In this document: positions 1-11,660 of the stretch, piece by piece
Layout: each line of letters starts with the position of its first letter
Position numbering within the stretch: position 1 is the stretch's first letter
Source: Anarhynchus alexandrinus
Lineage: Eukaryota; Chordata; Aves; Charadriiformes; Charadriidae
DNA: 64,000 nucleotides
Direction of reading: 5' to 3'
Assembly: GCA_008711295.1 (NCBI GenBank)
Contig: VUYV01000090.1
Span: 1,743,124 to 1,807,123, forward strand
Notes under the pieces: model-generated
What the model was told of the DNA's origin: nothing
The model's database searches: none
The model's input: only the letters and a program-made list of their open reading frames with translations
Translations under genes and position numbers: made by a program

Positions 1-499
1 AGATTAAAATCAGCTGGGAGAAAGGGTGGCTTTCAGCAAATGAGAAGATTTGACACAGTATCAGCAGGATTTCACCACAGAAGGCTTTGCTTACGTGCAA
101 TCCCGTTATTTCAAGTACAGTCTACTCCAGCTAAAATTAGCATATATAATTGAATAGTGCTAAAGGGTGAAATAATTTACACTTAAGCTCGTAACATTTT
201 TTTGTAGCACTAAACAAACAGAGGTATGCACATAACCCATGCAAAAGCACCCTCTGGCCTTTATCCCTCTCCACCCCCTCTAATTAAACGGACTTCAGAA
301 CTGGGCCTGAGATATTGTAATGACTGAAGATGCTCATCTGGAAATCCTGCAGCGTTTTAACACTTAAAGTGTTTACCTCTCTCTTTGGCCTAGATTTGCA
401 GATAGCTGTTAGATAGTTCTTTCGTGCACTACTCTTGGATCTGATTTTGAATAACCACGGAAGTGGTAGAACAGTATCACTGACAATAATAATGTTCAT

Positions 500-700
500 T
501 TATAGAACCTTTCTATCCAAAGATCCAAAGAGTCCTTTCTATCCAAAGTGCCTAAACCCAAGTCATTGTTCTCATTTTGCCTAGAAGAAATGGAGAATCC
601 CTAGTGACAGCTTAGTCAAAATCACCCAGCCAACTAATGATAAAATCAGAATTAGCACCAAGGTAGATGCACTCCAAACCAGGACCTACCTTCTTGGTCC
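500..700 (+). repeat. Degenerate MIR/core-SINE-like relic
   Basis: The order of motifs fits an old amniote SINE: an ACCTTTCTATCC-AAGATC-AAAG block, then a segment resembling 'cattttacagatgaggaaactgaggcac', then 'caaaatcacccagccaactaatg' and 'caccaaggtagatgc...aaaccaggacc', which follow the MIR consensus order as I recall it. A 15-bp unit is repeated at 508-522 and 534-548. Confidence 0.5.
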
Positions 701-2539
701 CTCCGTATGTTCTCATGGTAGCTGTTTACTCAACGTGAGCGAGGGGGTCAAACAGATTGTGGATCTGCAGGCCCTTCTTTGCCAAGTATCTCTAGTGTCT
801 AGTAGCATCACGTATGAGTGTGTTCATTCAGTGTTGAAGTAGTATGGCTCAACTGGATTAAATTCTGAGCCTTTTTGGCATGTTGTTTGTTGTTGTCAAA
901 GATCCTGTTCGACACTTTCCAGTGTACGTTTTAGACTGCTGTGTGCAGTTTGGTTGCCAGAGCTGAAGCTTTCCTCAGGGAAGCCTCTGTTTGCATGCTT
1001 AATTTTTAATCTGATCTCTAGTAAACGTTAAAAAGTGAGTTTAAAGAACGGCAGACCCTTCAACGTGCATTACAGGCAAGCTGAGAGGAGCAAGTCTGGA
1101 GAAAAAGGCACGGTAACAAAATTTCAAGTGATTTGAAGGGGCCGGTTTTTGTACAAGTCGCAGTTTAGCCCCACTTTTCAATCACACCTTATTGCCTGGT
1201 AGCTAAGTTATTCTAACGTGACTGAGAGCAGAATCTAGCCAGGAGGTTGTGGTGATTGCTGGGCAAATATGAAGTACGTGTACTTTTCCCTGGAGTGAGT
1301 GAGAGTTGCGACAACTCAGCAGGTAATTCAGCCACCCTCAGGGCTTGACCTTATATTTCACATCAGGCTGTAAATTTTTGTTGCGAGTCCAATTTGAATT
1401 TTTCGTGCTTCTTGTTAATTTGTTAAGACGCAGCCATGTGTGAGGTGCTAGGAGATATGAAAGAAAATCTGGACTCAGGCCTGAGAAAGCTTAGCCTTAG
1501 GCTTAGCTCTTGTACGGAGCGGCAGCAGCTGGGCTCTCGTACCTGCGTGAGGCTCTCGTGGTGTTATTTTGGACTCCATTCAGGCACGGGCATCGGCTCC
1601 ATGTGCTTCACTTTGTGGGGTTGGGACCAAAATAGATCACTGATATAGGCAGGCTTTGGGAGACTCCAGAAANAAAAGGAAGGAAAGAAACTAGCTAGTA
1701 ATTATCTGGGCAGTGCTTTTGTTCTTCCATTTTGCAAGAAAACTGTCTTGTTGCTTCAGCCCATTCCCAGGAGCAGGAACTTGCTGCCTCAGAACTGGCT
1801 TCCAGCGAGGCTGCGTTTTTCTTTTTCTCCTTTTTTTTTTTCTCCCCTCCCAGGGAGGGGGGGAATAGCAAGCAGTAAGAAGTGATATTGTATACAAGGC
1901 TATTACACTTTTGTCTTGGCCTGCTTAATGTCCTTGACACATACCCATTTCACCCAGCGACAGCCAGTATGCAAATTGGCTAAAAGCTCCATTAGGTTGT
2001 TCAAGGCTGGGGAAACCCATCTGTCAGTGTCTGTGACACAGCCGGGCTGGAGTCTCACGTGGGAATCTGTCCTTGAGATACCCAGGCAGCTGAGTTTCTT
2101 CTAGCCTCTAGTGTTCCCAGAATCAAAGGAAATTGTTGTACGCTCTTCTTCTTGCTGCAGTTTGTATTTTTTATCGTTCCTTTTCTCCCCCGATCCCTTC
2201 TCAGAAAAAAAAAGCACAGGCATAGACTGGGAATTAACAGGGAAAAATGTGTTTTACTTTTTTTTTTAGTCGCTTTTTCAGAAGTGAACAATTATGCATA
2301 TTACTTGGGGAAAAAAAGAACAGTAGTTGTTTGTTTGTCCTAAAAGAAGAACAGCTTTATAACCCTTTTCCATATTTTCCTGTGTGATCTGCTGATGACA
2401 GGCATGAGGTGGGGTAGTAAAAAAAGACTTGCTGGGGATCAGCTGTAGTTGATATGTTCTCTGTGAGTGGACCAGAAGTGCCTGATAACCCGACAAAATA
2501 TCAAAGGATGCACCCGTGAAAGGCTTTGAGTGAGAGGAT
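701..2539. other. Intronic stretch, nothing recognised
   Basis: Ordinary sequence with one N at 1673 and a T-rich tract near 1815-1850 followed by a short G run. An octamer-like ATGCAAAT lies at 1969-1976 but is unsupported as a functional site. Confidence 0.6.
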
Positions 2540-2724
2540 TTGAATGTGGGGCCTGGGAGTGAGAGTTGCCCCCGCGGAGGCAGAGCAGCACAGCTCCCGC
2601 ACGCGGGTTTGGGAGCGGGCTCGAGTCTCTCCTCCGCTTGGCATCCCCAGGGGGAAAAGTTCCCACGACAGCAACAGCACTTACAGCACCGCTGAGAGGG
2701 AAGGCTTTTTTCTGCTGGATGGAG
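2540..2724 (+). promoter_or_regulatory. CpG-rich patch ending in a strong splice donor; candidate alternative first exon
   Basis: About ten CpGs lie within 120 bp (2573-2691) in otherwise CpG-poor sequence. The patch is followed by GAG|GTAAGG, a near-consensus donor at 2725. The last six bases before the donor are ATGGAG, with reading phase 0, the same phase in which the 23219 exon begins, so splicing would give Met-Glu-Gln-Ser-Tyr. The Kozak context is mediocre (T at -3, G at +4), and an upstream ATG at 2544 lies in another frame. This is inference: no transcript evidence can be seen, and chance is possible. Confidence 0.3.
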
Positions 2725-5251
2725 GTAAGGCTGCAGAGCGGTGATTTTGCTGGGTTTTTTTTTGCTCTCTCTCTGAAATCTCCGAGACCTCCGTTAAAAC
2801 ACTTAACCAGCAGAGCACGCCAGGATGGGTGGTATAGAAGTTGTTGTTAGCCTGTGAGTGCTACCGTTAGCAATGTTACAGCGTTTTGTAATACGAGGCA
2901 GCGACAGCAAAATAGTTCAGATTTTCATCGCATTAGAGCAAGAAGACGAGGCGTATGCCGTCGAAAGTAGAGCCTTTCGAAGTGTGTGAGGTCTGTATTG
3001 ACAGGCCTCGCAAACTCTTGATTATTTCCTGCTGGTGTCATATAAGAGCCCTGAACACAGAGTATCTGGCAAAATAGCTAGTGTAACTTCAATGCCCAGC
3101 GGTGTTCAGATACATGAGATAATTATAGCCGCCTCCATAGCAGATGCTCTGTTCTCCGGTTTGGCACTTCCCTTCTTCAGTGTGCAAATAATTTTCTCTA
3201 CCTAAGCTGATGGCCATTTTGATGACACAGATAAAATATTTTTTTTTTTGCCACCAAAAAGTCAGCAATTTGTTTTTTATGGGAATGTTTATGTAGCTAA
3301 GAGAGCGGGATTTCCCTTCATCGTCCTGTTGAGGAAGAAGAAAAGCCCTTTTGATGCCACTGTGTGGAGACTGATGTCATTAAGAGTTAATTTGTTAGTA
3401 TAGCCAGGCTCAGAATAAAGTTTATCTTTCCAGAAATAGAAGCCAGCAATTCAGCCGTTATCCTTCATATTGCTAAGTGCAACTTACTCAAATCATGATA
3501 TATTCTACTTTTTGTGTTCCAAACCCAGTCACGTAATAAGGAGGCTTTTAGATTAGCATCTTAGTTTAAATTTCAGACATACCTGTTTTAGTTCTTTGTC
3601 TTATGCTCCCAATACTTATTTTTTCTCTCTTTGTCTCTTGAGGTAATACAGACCTTGCCCTAACATGTAACTCCAACTAAAAAAAAAATTAGAACTCAGG
3701 GCAAGAGATGGTATATGCATTTTTCTAGAAGTTAGTTGTGGCTGGATTTACACAACCTTTGCTCTCACGGTTGAGTATGTTTTCACACCGCCTCAATTAT
3801 TTCAGTGCCTGTGTGAGTAGCTCAGATTTGCCAAGGGGAGCAGAGGGCTTGCGATCCTGCTCGAAGCCATTTCTGCATTTATGTTTTTCTGGTTGTCTGG
3901 TCAGACCGCCACATCCTAATGGGAGACGAAACTTAATTAAACATTGGTGAGTTGAACAGCTTGCTTTGAAAAGAGGTGGACCCTGCTTCATGTGGCAGTG
4001 AGTAAGCCCTTTAAAAAACCTAAAAAAGATAGGACATAAATATTTGGCCTTGCCTGTGCAAGGAGTACCTGTGCATAGGCAAAGCAGAAGGTGAACCAGG
4101 GTTTTCACATGGATTGAAGCAAATTGGATGCCCAAAGCCATTGGGAACAGAGAACCTCCTTTGTCCTTACAAAAATTTTGGTTTTAATACTAAAGTCTGT
4201 TTTGAGGAACAAATAGCTCTCAGGGCAAACTCTTCCTGAGACTGACGCTGTACGCAAGAGGGCTGAGGATGCACCACAAGGAATATCTTCTTTGGCAGAG
4301 GAGGAGGGAAGTGCAGAGCCTTTCCCACAAGCAGGTCCAGGGCACAAAGGCCACAGCAAAGCATAGGCTATAACATTTTCTAAACGGATGGAGAAAATGA
4401 TGGGACCTTAAAAAAAACTCTGAGACTTGCTAAGTTTTTTGTGGCCTATTTACGAATGCCTGAGAAATGGATTTTAATTTTAGTGAATACTCACAAGCCC
4501 ATCAGTAGAGCAGCACAGGGGGACACCGTTCTAAAATAGCTCTAGCAGATGCCACAATAATACGAGTTTTCCCTGCATCTCTCATTTATTTCTTGCTGTG
4601 TGCAGTTTCTTACTAAATCTGTTCCCTTGATAAATGCAGCGATGTTCTTGCCATTGGATAGAATAGCTAAGTGCAATTGTCACAAACACTAACTAGCTTA
4701 ACCTTCTTGTTGCATAGCTACTGCTGCTGTTAAATATTTCCTGGGCTAACAGACATCTTCGAAATGAGTTTTAAAGGGTTTTCTTTTTATATACACAGAC
4801 CATGGCTGTTAAACAATGGCAGCTTGAATGGAAGCTATTTTAATGATAACAACAATAGTGTCAGTTATTTGGATAAACCGTCAGCTTAGAGAGGGAGATC
4901 AGCCATCAGTGGATCACTGCAAGGAGCTTAGAGAATAGAGAAAATTAACCTGCTAGCATAAGCAATGCCACCAGATCTTCAGAAAGGATAATTATCCTGC
5001 TACTTTGCTTCATGTGGAAGTATTAACATTGGTACTAGATGTCAAGAGACCTTCTATACTGCCAACTTTATCTTCCCTGAAGAAAGGTTATCCTTTCATA
5101 TCCTTATTTGCTCTAAATTCAAAATATGGCGAGTTGATACTGATTTATGAGGCATCTTGGTAACCACTTATCAGCCTTGTCACGCGACTGGTATTGCTGT
5201 AAAATTTATTAATTGATACAAAGTGCCAGCCCCACCATCCACATTCATTTC

Positions 5252-5541
5252 GGAGAGTCTTCGCTCCGGTGGAAAGTGAAGGATGTGAAGAAGGGATCGG
5301 TGTCGTGGTTTGGGCAATCAGGTTCTGCTGCAAGGCAGCGGGATTCAGCTGAGTGATGCTGTGCTGAGATCCCGGTGGTCTGCATCCCCTTCTCGATGGG
5401 GCACTTCTGTGCATCTCTGCCTAGTCCACCCCTGCTTACTGGTCTCACCTGCCCCCGGCAAACGTGTTGGTCCTTGCGTGTTAGCGGTGTTCCTCCTTGG
5501 TGACGACGAAAGCATGACCAAGCCCTTGGACCGTAGCCTCG
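5252..5541. promoter_or_regulatory. Moderate CpG cluster in intron
   Basis: About 16 CpGs occur in 290 bp of GC-rich sequence bordered by AT-rich sequence. Open frames on both strands (132 residues on minus, 93 on plus) overlap it without recognisable domains and are best explained by composition. Confidence 0.3.
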
Positions 5542-6701
5542 TGGGAGGGGTGTCTGCCTGTCAGGGTGCAGAGGATGGGGAATGGAGCTGATGATGTGTG
5601 TACCTCCTAACTGAGGCCACCCTGTAGCTAATAAATACAGCAAGGCATTCTTAAGTCCTTGGCGGATGAAGGCAAATATTGTGGGTTTAGGTTGGAGAAA
5701 GTGTTGAGAATTTTTTGTTGGTGGTGGATTTTTGTTTTGTAGGGTTTTTTTTTTTGCTTTTGCTTTTCGAGGAAGATGAGCTCATTTTAAAAATCTCTAA
5801 ATAGAAATGATAGAATCACAGGGAGTGAAAGTAAGCTAATTTGGATGTTTGAGTAAGATCAGCTACTGCTTATGAAGATGAAAGTGGTTTGTCCTGTCCT
5901 GATTTCATTAATGAATGTTGTATATATTTTAAAAAGCTCTGATAAATAATAAAATATTTCAAGAACCACTTGAAATTCAAAGTCATGAAATTAATCAGAA
6001 ACAGCCACATAATTTTGTTAGTACTTTTGTTAGTAATTTTTCAGTGCAGTGAAGAAAACCCTGGTGCCTGGACTGTTGACAAAAAAATAAATAAAAAAAC
6101 CTTAAACCCATCTATTGTCTGTGAGCATTTCTTCCTTAATTTTCAACTTCCTTTTTTCTTTATTGTTCTGTTTGTAACGAAGCTGGGCCTTATTTTTGTT
6201 GCCAGTAGTTTGATGAATGGCTTGAAAGGAATCGATGGCGATGGCCTTGTTTGCTCCTTAGCCGTTGTGGCAGGGGAAGGGGGTTTTTTGCATGTTTGTT
6301 TTTAATTCCCTTTTGTTGGCGTAAATGGTTCTTAGTAAACATCAAGGTCAGTTCACAAACTTGGGATGTTGGGTGAGAACTGGTAATCTAGAAGCCTTTT
6401 TTTTTTAAAAAAAAAGATGTCTTTAAGTTGGGACTTAAGTTTAAACTGTCAGAAATGTTATTGTGATGAAGTGAGTAGCTGATAAAACACTATTTTAGCA
6501 AGTAGGCTGCTTATCCTGCGGAGCTGCCCGCTGCCAGGGCGTCTTCAAGTAAAATGCTGTGGCTAATTTTAAAAAAAGCTCAGAATGTTTTAGGACCAAA
6601 AATAGTGATGTTTGTAATTAGGGATACTAAAATAGAAGCAGTCAGATCCCTGGGGATTTGCAGAAAAATCTCTGCCTCTCCCTACCTCAGGTCTGCTGAA
6701 A

Positions 6702-6811
6702 TCGCTGTGGCTTCAGCGCGTCCGGCGCGCTGCCTTGGGAATTCGTGGCCGAGCCAGAGCCCCGCTTCAGGGAGAAGTTATCCCTTTTCCTCGGCCACAG
6801 GCACGCCGCTG
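6702..6811. promoter_or_regulatory. Short dense CpG cluster in intron
   Basis: About 12 CpGs lie within 110 bp, including GCGCG-type strings, with more at 6519-6541. An open frame on + (6554-6826) crosses it but has no recognisable domain. It could be a small regulatory island or a recently inserted, not yet decayed GC-rich sequence. Confidence 0.35.
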
Positions 6812-6814
6812 CAG

Positions 6815-9800
6815 CAAGAAGAGTAGATGAGATAGTCGAGCTGAGCTAGAACTGAGCCAGCGAGGTGATGATAAGCTTTAGAAGCAGGTTGTCAGAGCGT
6901 TGCGTAAGTTGGATCGTATTGACTATACGTGCTCCTGGTGTATGCTGTGGTGTGTCGTGCAACACTGTGACATACGTCTGGGGTTTTGTGTATGTGCAAA
7001 GGACTATTCCTGCTCCCTTTATGCAGGAGAAATAAAGGTCCTAAATGAGTTGAAAATTTGGCTACTCTTTCTTTTTGTGTGCAGACTGCGGTGCAACTTC
7101 AGCAGATTTAATTCTAACCTTTGTTGTGTTTGAAGTAGCAAATTGACTTAAATACATAAATAACAAATACATAAATACTTAAATAAATGTACGCGTGTCC
7201 TCTGGACAAGGTTTTGAAAAAAGAAGGGCCACGGCTGCTTTGCGTGGCTGTTGAGGACTGCACAGCACTGTTGCGGGGGGGAGTGAGGGAAGTATGACGT
7301 GGTGTTTAATTTTCCAAGCCCTGCCACCCAGCCTGCCATCAGTTGCACCTCAGTAGTGCCGGAGGGAGGGATGTGGGCTGCCGAAGGACTTTGCGATACT
7401 CCTGGGTGAAACGTAGAATAACAGTTATCAATGAGATGGATCCACTGAAAGGTTTGTGTTATCTATGCAGAAGGGTGCGAGAATAAATAGGCGTCTGGTA
7501 ACATAGTGGTGCCTAATAAAACAATTTGTCTGTAGCATAGACATGAAGTAATTTGATTCAGGCCAGACTGGGTCGTAAAGGAGCATATTTAGAGGTGGTC
7601 GTCTTTTTAACTACGCAGAAAGCGAATTGTAATGCTAGTAACAGATGACATATGACGAGACGCTGCTTGTGTAAGTGTCCTTTAATTCTAAACTGTTATG
7701 AGGATGAAAGTATTCAGACTCCACCTTTAGGAACATATTGTATTTCCCTATTTATGTTTGTTTCCTATCATGTGACGAGGTGCAAGGGAAGGTGTTGCCT
7801 GCTAATTTTAGCCTTGCAGACTGTCACTGCAGAAATCTGGCAGTTAACGCTTCTGGAGGGTAGTGCTTTAAGGAAAACCAGGCTATATACTGTGTGTCAT
7901 CGTACTCGATGGCTTTGGGGGGGTGGAGAAATATTTCAAAGTCTTGTTTTCCTGGCTTGTGTTAATGTACTGGTTAGCTTCCTGCAGAAGAATTACAAAA
8001 GACTGTAAAAAGCGTTAATGAGAAAAGAAAAAATGGTTTCTTTGCTGAAGAAATGTATGATATGGAGACTGAGAAATATAATGAATGCATATGTGTAACT
8101 TCATAGCCATTGCTGTATTTTTCAGAGCTATGTTACTAATTGCGGGAATCACTCTGCATATCGACCCTCACCTGTACTTGCCCGTTTCACCATCAGAGCC
8201 TGAACAACTCCAGTCGTTCTAGATGCTCTGAGGCATCTTTATGCAGCTGCTGGTGGTTAGAAGGGGAGAGAGAGACAAAGGCGCGACAGAGAGAAAGGGA
8301 GGAGGATGCCAGGAGGCCACTTGTGGCTCAGAAACCCTCAGTATACAGCCCGCAAACGAACTTTTAAATTGTGGTGACCTTTGCCAGATTGTCAAAGGTC
8401 TGCTGGCTACAAAGGCTCTTACAGAATATGGAATAGGAGCGGGGTGAGGTCTTGAGCAGAGGCAGGGAGAGCCCAGCTCTGTATGGCAGCAGGAAGCTAT
8501 GACAGGGTCCGTCCCAGGGATGCCACGTTACTGCGTGTATTTCCTCCTGTGCAGCCGAATTTTGTCTGTTGGGGGTAGTAGGATGAGGGAATTGTAATGA
8601 TAAATGGACCTCAATAAAATATATAATAACCTGATAATAAGTTATTTCCTTCATGGGAGGACTTTATGCCCTGCAAGAACTGGATTAGCTGAGGTTCAAG
8701 AAAGGACGTTTAATGGCAAGCCATTGCAAACAGCACATTAGTCATATGAGGGGTAACACAGATATTTAACACCAGTAGAGTATCTAGAGTATCTCGATGT
8801 TTTTAGTCTAGGATTCCCTTTTCCTTGTTTTCCTTTTAGGAGAAATCCCTGAGAAGAAGTATTTTTGAGTATAGACGTTTGTTTTTCAAAGTGTGCTAAA
8901 AACATCTAGCACTTTTAATAATCTGACTCTGTATTTTGGCACATGCATCACCATGTCAACGATGTTTCTATTTACTTGCAAAAAGATGTGATAGGAATCC
9001 CCCTGACTGGTTGGCTGCCACCTCCTCATGTTTTTGAGGATTACCCATGTGAGACATGGGATATAGTATGACAGATTTTCACATAAAACGTTCTGAATGG
9101 TAAGAAGAAGGTGGAAAAAGAACCACTGCAAAATTTTTCTTGTAAAACAAGAATGGGGGGAAAGTGGCACCAATTAAATTATTTTGGTGGCAGATTTAAA
9201 ATAAAAGGATTTTTTTTTTCTTTAATATCAAATTACATTCTAAAGCTGATTCCCACAAAGAGGTTTTTGAGGACTAAAGTCTAAAATGGGCCAGATCATG
9301 GAAGAGGTAGGATCTTTGGTATGTGTTAGGTCGATGGTCCATGTGCATCCTCTGGTTGGGAAGCCTCAAAGTCAAAGGGGTATTGGGAATAATTACTCTA
9401 TGCTTGCCTTTCTTATGCCATTTCCCAAAACACCTGTTATTAGCAACTCCCAAATGTAGAGATCGCTGCTAGGTGAGCTTTTTGTTTTCCCAAATGTGGT
9501 GTTTCTTACAGAAAGTAACTGTCAGCTTCTGTTATCAGACTGATAATTATGTTAAAGGAAGTTAAGGTTATACAGTAAAGGAGTGAGAAGTTAGGAAATA
9601 TTGGACTTCTTCATGAGCCTGTGCAGTCTGAATTTGGATCCTGTGTAAGTAATCATTACCACATGGTCATTTAAATACTTGATTGGATATGTTCTGCTTT
9701 CCACAAGACTCCAACCTTTGCAGAGTTATTTAGCGATAGTTTAATTCCTTGTGTTATAAGTAGGATTCAGTCCTGCAGCTGTCCTCAGACACACCTTGGG

Positions 9801-10689
9801 GACCTGCAGTATTTGTGCTGATGTCTTTCAGTATACCGTTGCAGTTTTAAGGTCACTGAAGAAATTATTTTTCAAGTTTTCTTGGGCCAAATTCCCCAAA
9901 ATTGAGGTTTAAGTTGTAGTTACCGCTTTAGGTCTATTGTGTGCAACATTTTATGTCTGAGATTGAGACTAGATACTCTGAGTACCTGGTCCGAGTACAC
10001 TACCCATTGGGAGCTATGACTTAATGTTATTGGGGGAGTCAGATTGCCTTCCCCATTTTAAGAAGAGGGTAAAAAAAAATAATCTATTATAACTAGGGGT
10101 GCATTTAATTTAAAATCTTGCCAAAACTGAACTTTGATTACCTGATGGCAGCTGGCAGTGGCATTAACTGTGTAACTTTTAGTCTCAGAGATTTTTAAAG
10201 ATCTGCCAGGTTATTTCATTTCAAATGATTGAGAACCAGGCTGTCTTTAAAATGGTACTGCTTTTTCTTAGACAGTGTTTCCTTAGACTGCACTGTAGAT
10301 CTTCAAAGAAGCCGAGGAATAGGATTTGCAGCATTTCTAATTCCATTAACCCAAGGATATTGCATTAATGTAAATACTACTGCTGCTGAAATCTGTGTGG
10401 AACATTGTTGTTTAATAATGACTTTAGCAAATGAACTAAACTTGAGGTCAAAGCATAGCAAAGGAATAAAGTTCAGATGTCTCAGTTTTAGTAAATCCTT
10501 TGTGTGCAGTTGAATTTGATTATAGGATATATCTGCACCTGCAGAAATCACTTAGTAGACATTTGTTCTGTAAGTAAACTTAGAGGGTTTTTAACGTACA
10601 TAATGCGTGAGGTGAAGGAGTTTTGTGTTGAGTAGTTCTTTCTTACAGCATTGGATGTACAGATATTAATATTTTAAGACAGCCCTTTT
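6815..10689. other. Intronic stretch, nothing recognised
   Basis: Apart from the A-rich repeat at 7141-7190 and a purine-rich segment at 8255-8310, I see no repeat, RNA gene or coding sequence. Confidence 0.6.
7141..7190. repeat. A-rich TAAATACA-type simple repeat
   Basis: Irregular tandem copies of the ACATAAATA/TAAATACATAAATA type, a low-complexity tract with no sign of function. Confidence 0.7.
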
Positions 10690-11660
10690 CTCCAGTTAGT
10701 CAAACGCTCTCCCCAGCTTGGTGTTACTTACACCAGTGAGGGTGCAGTTCCTCCTATTGTCCAGCTTGTTGATGATGGTGCTTACCACATGGCTGGCCAC
10801 ATTATCAATTTTTTGGTTGTGCCTGGCTGCCGGTTAGGCTTCAAACCATTGGCAGCTCCCCTTCAAGCCCAGTCTTCCAGACAGCTTTTTATCCTCCTTG
10901 TCATCACTCCAGCTCATGTCTTCCTCAGCTTGGCTGTAAGGATGCTATGGAGGGCCATGTTGCAGGCCTTGCTAAAGTCAAGGTAAACAGCATGTGCTCC
11001 TCTCCCATGATCTGTAGAGCCAGTTGTCTCAACACAGAAGGCAAGCAAGTTGCCCAAGTGTTATTTGCCCTTGCTCATCTATACTGGATGCTCTCGGTCA
11101 CCTTGTCCCTCATGTGCTTAGACAGGTCCCAAGAGGCTTTGCTCTGTAGTTTTGCGAGGCTGTGGTCAGCCTGCAGTTCCACAGATCCCCCATCTTTTGA
11201 AGACAAGCGTAATGTTTGCCTTTTTTTCTAGTCATCGGGAACATCCTGATGTCTCCAGTTGCCACAGCCTTTCAAAGATGAGAGCGAGAAGCCTTATGTT
11301 GACATTGGCCGTCTCCCTTGCAGTCATTGTTGAGTAACCTATAAATGGCTTCCTGAAGTAGTTTCTAACTTAATGGTCTTCTTCTGGGGCAGCAGCTCTC
11401 ACCCCAGGCCCTAAACCTAGGCAGAGACACCCGAGAGGCCTGGCAGCAGACCTTGCCAGTGGAGACTGGGGCAAAGAAAGCACCAAGTGCCCCTGTCTCT
11501 TCCGTGTCCTTTGTCACTAGTCCCCTGCCCTATTCGGCAGCGGGCAAGTATTCTTCTTGGTCTTCCTCTTGCATCCAGTGTGCCCATAGATGTTGCCCTG
11601 GTGTTCCTAACCAATTTCTGCTCCAGCTGGTAACACGGCGTGTTACTGTTATAATCTGAT
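10690..11660 (-). mobile_element. Decayed CR1 LINE fragment, reverse-transcriptase region, antisense to RBMS3
   Basis: On the minus strand, 10947-10994 encodes HAVYLDFSKAC followed by NMALHSILTAKL. This matches the CR1 RT block around YLDFSKAFDTVSHSILLEKL, although Phe-Asp of the catalytic-region consensus is replaced. The flanking sequence follows the order of antisense CR1 sequence common in birds: 'cttggtgttacttac...' near 10710, 'gtcaccttgtccctcatgtg' near 11098, 'cctttcaaagatgagagcga' near 11270, and an 'actggggcaaagaaagcacc' block near 11466. Stops and small indels break the frame, so it is dead. The 3' end of the element is at the lower coordinate. Confidence 0.85.

Noticed and set aside
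1969..1976. Octamer-like ATGCAAAT as a transcription-factor site
   Set aside because: A single 8-mer in 64 kb is expected by chance and has no supporting cluster.
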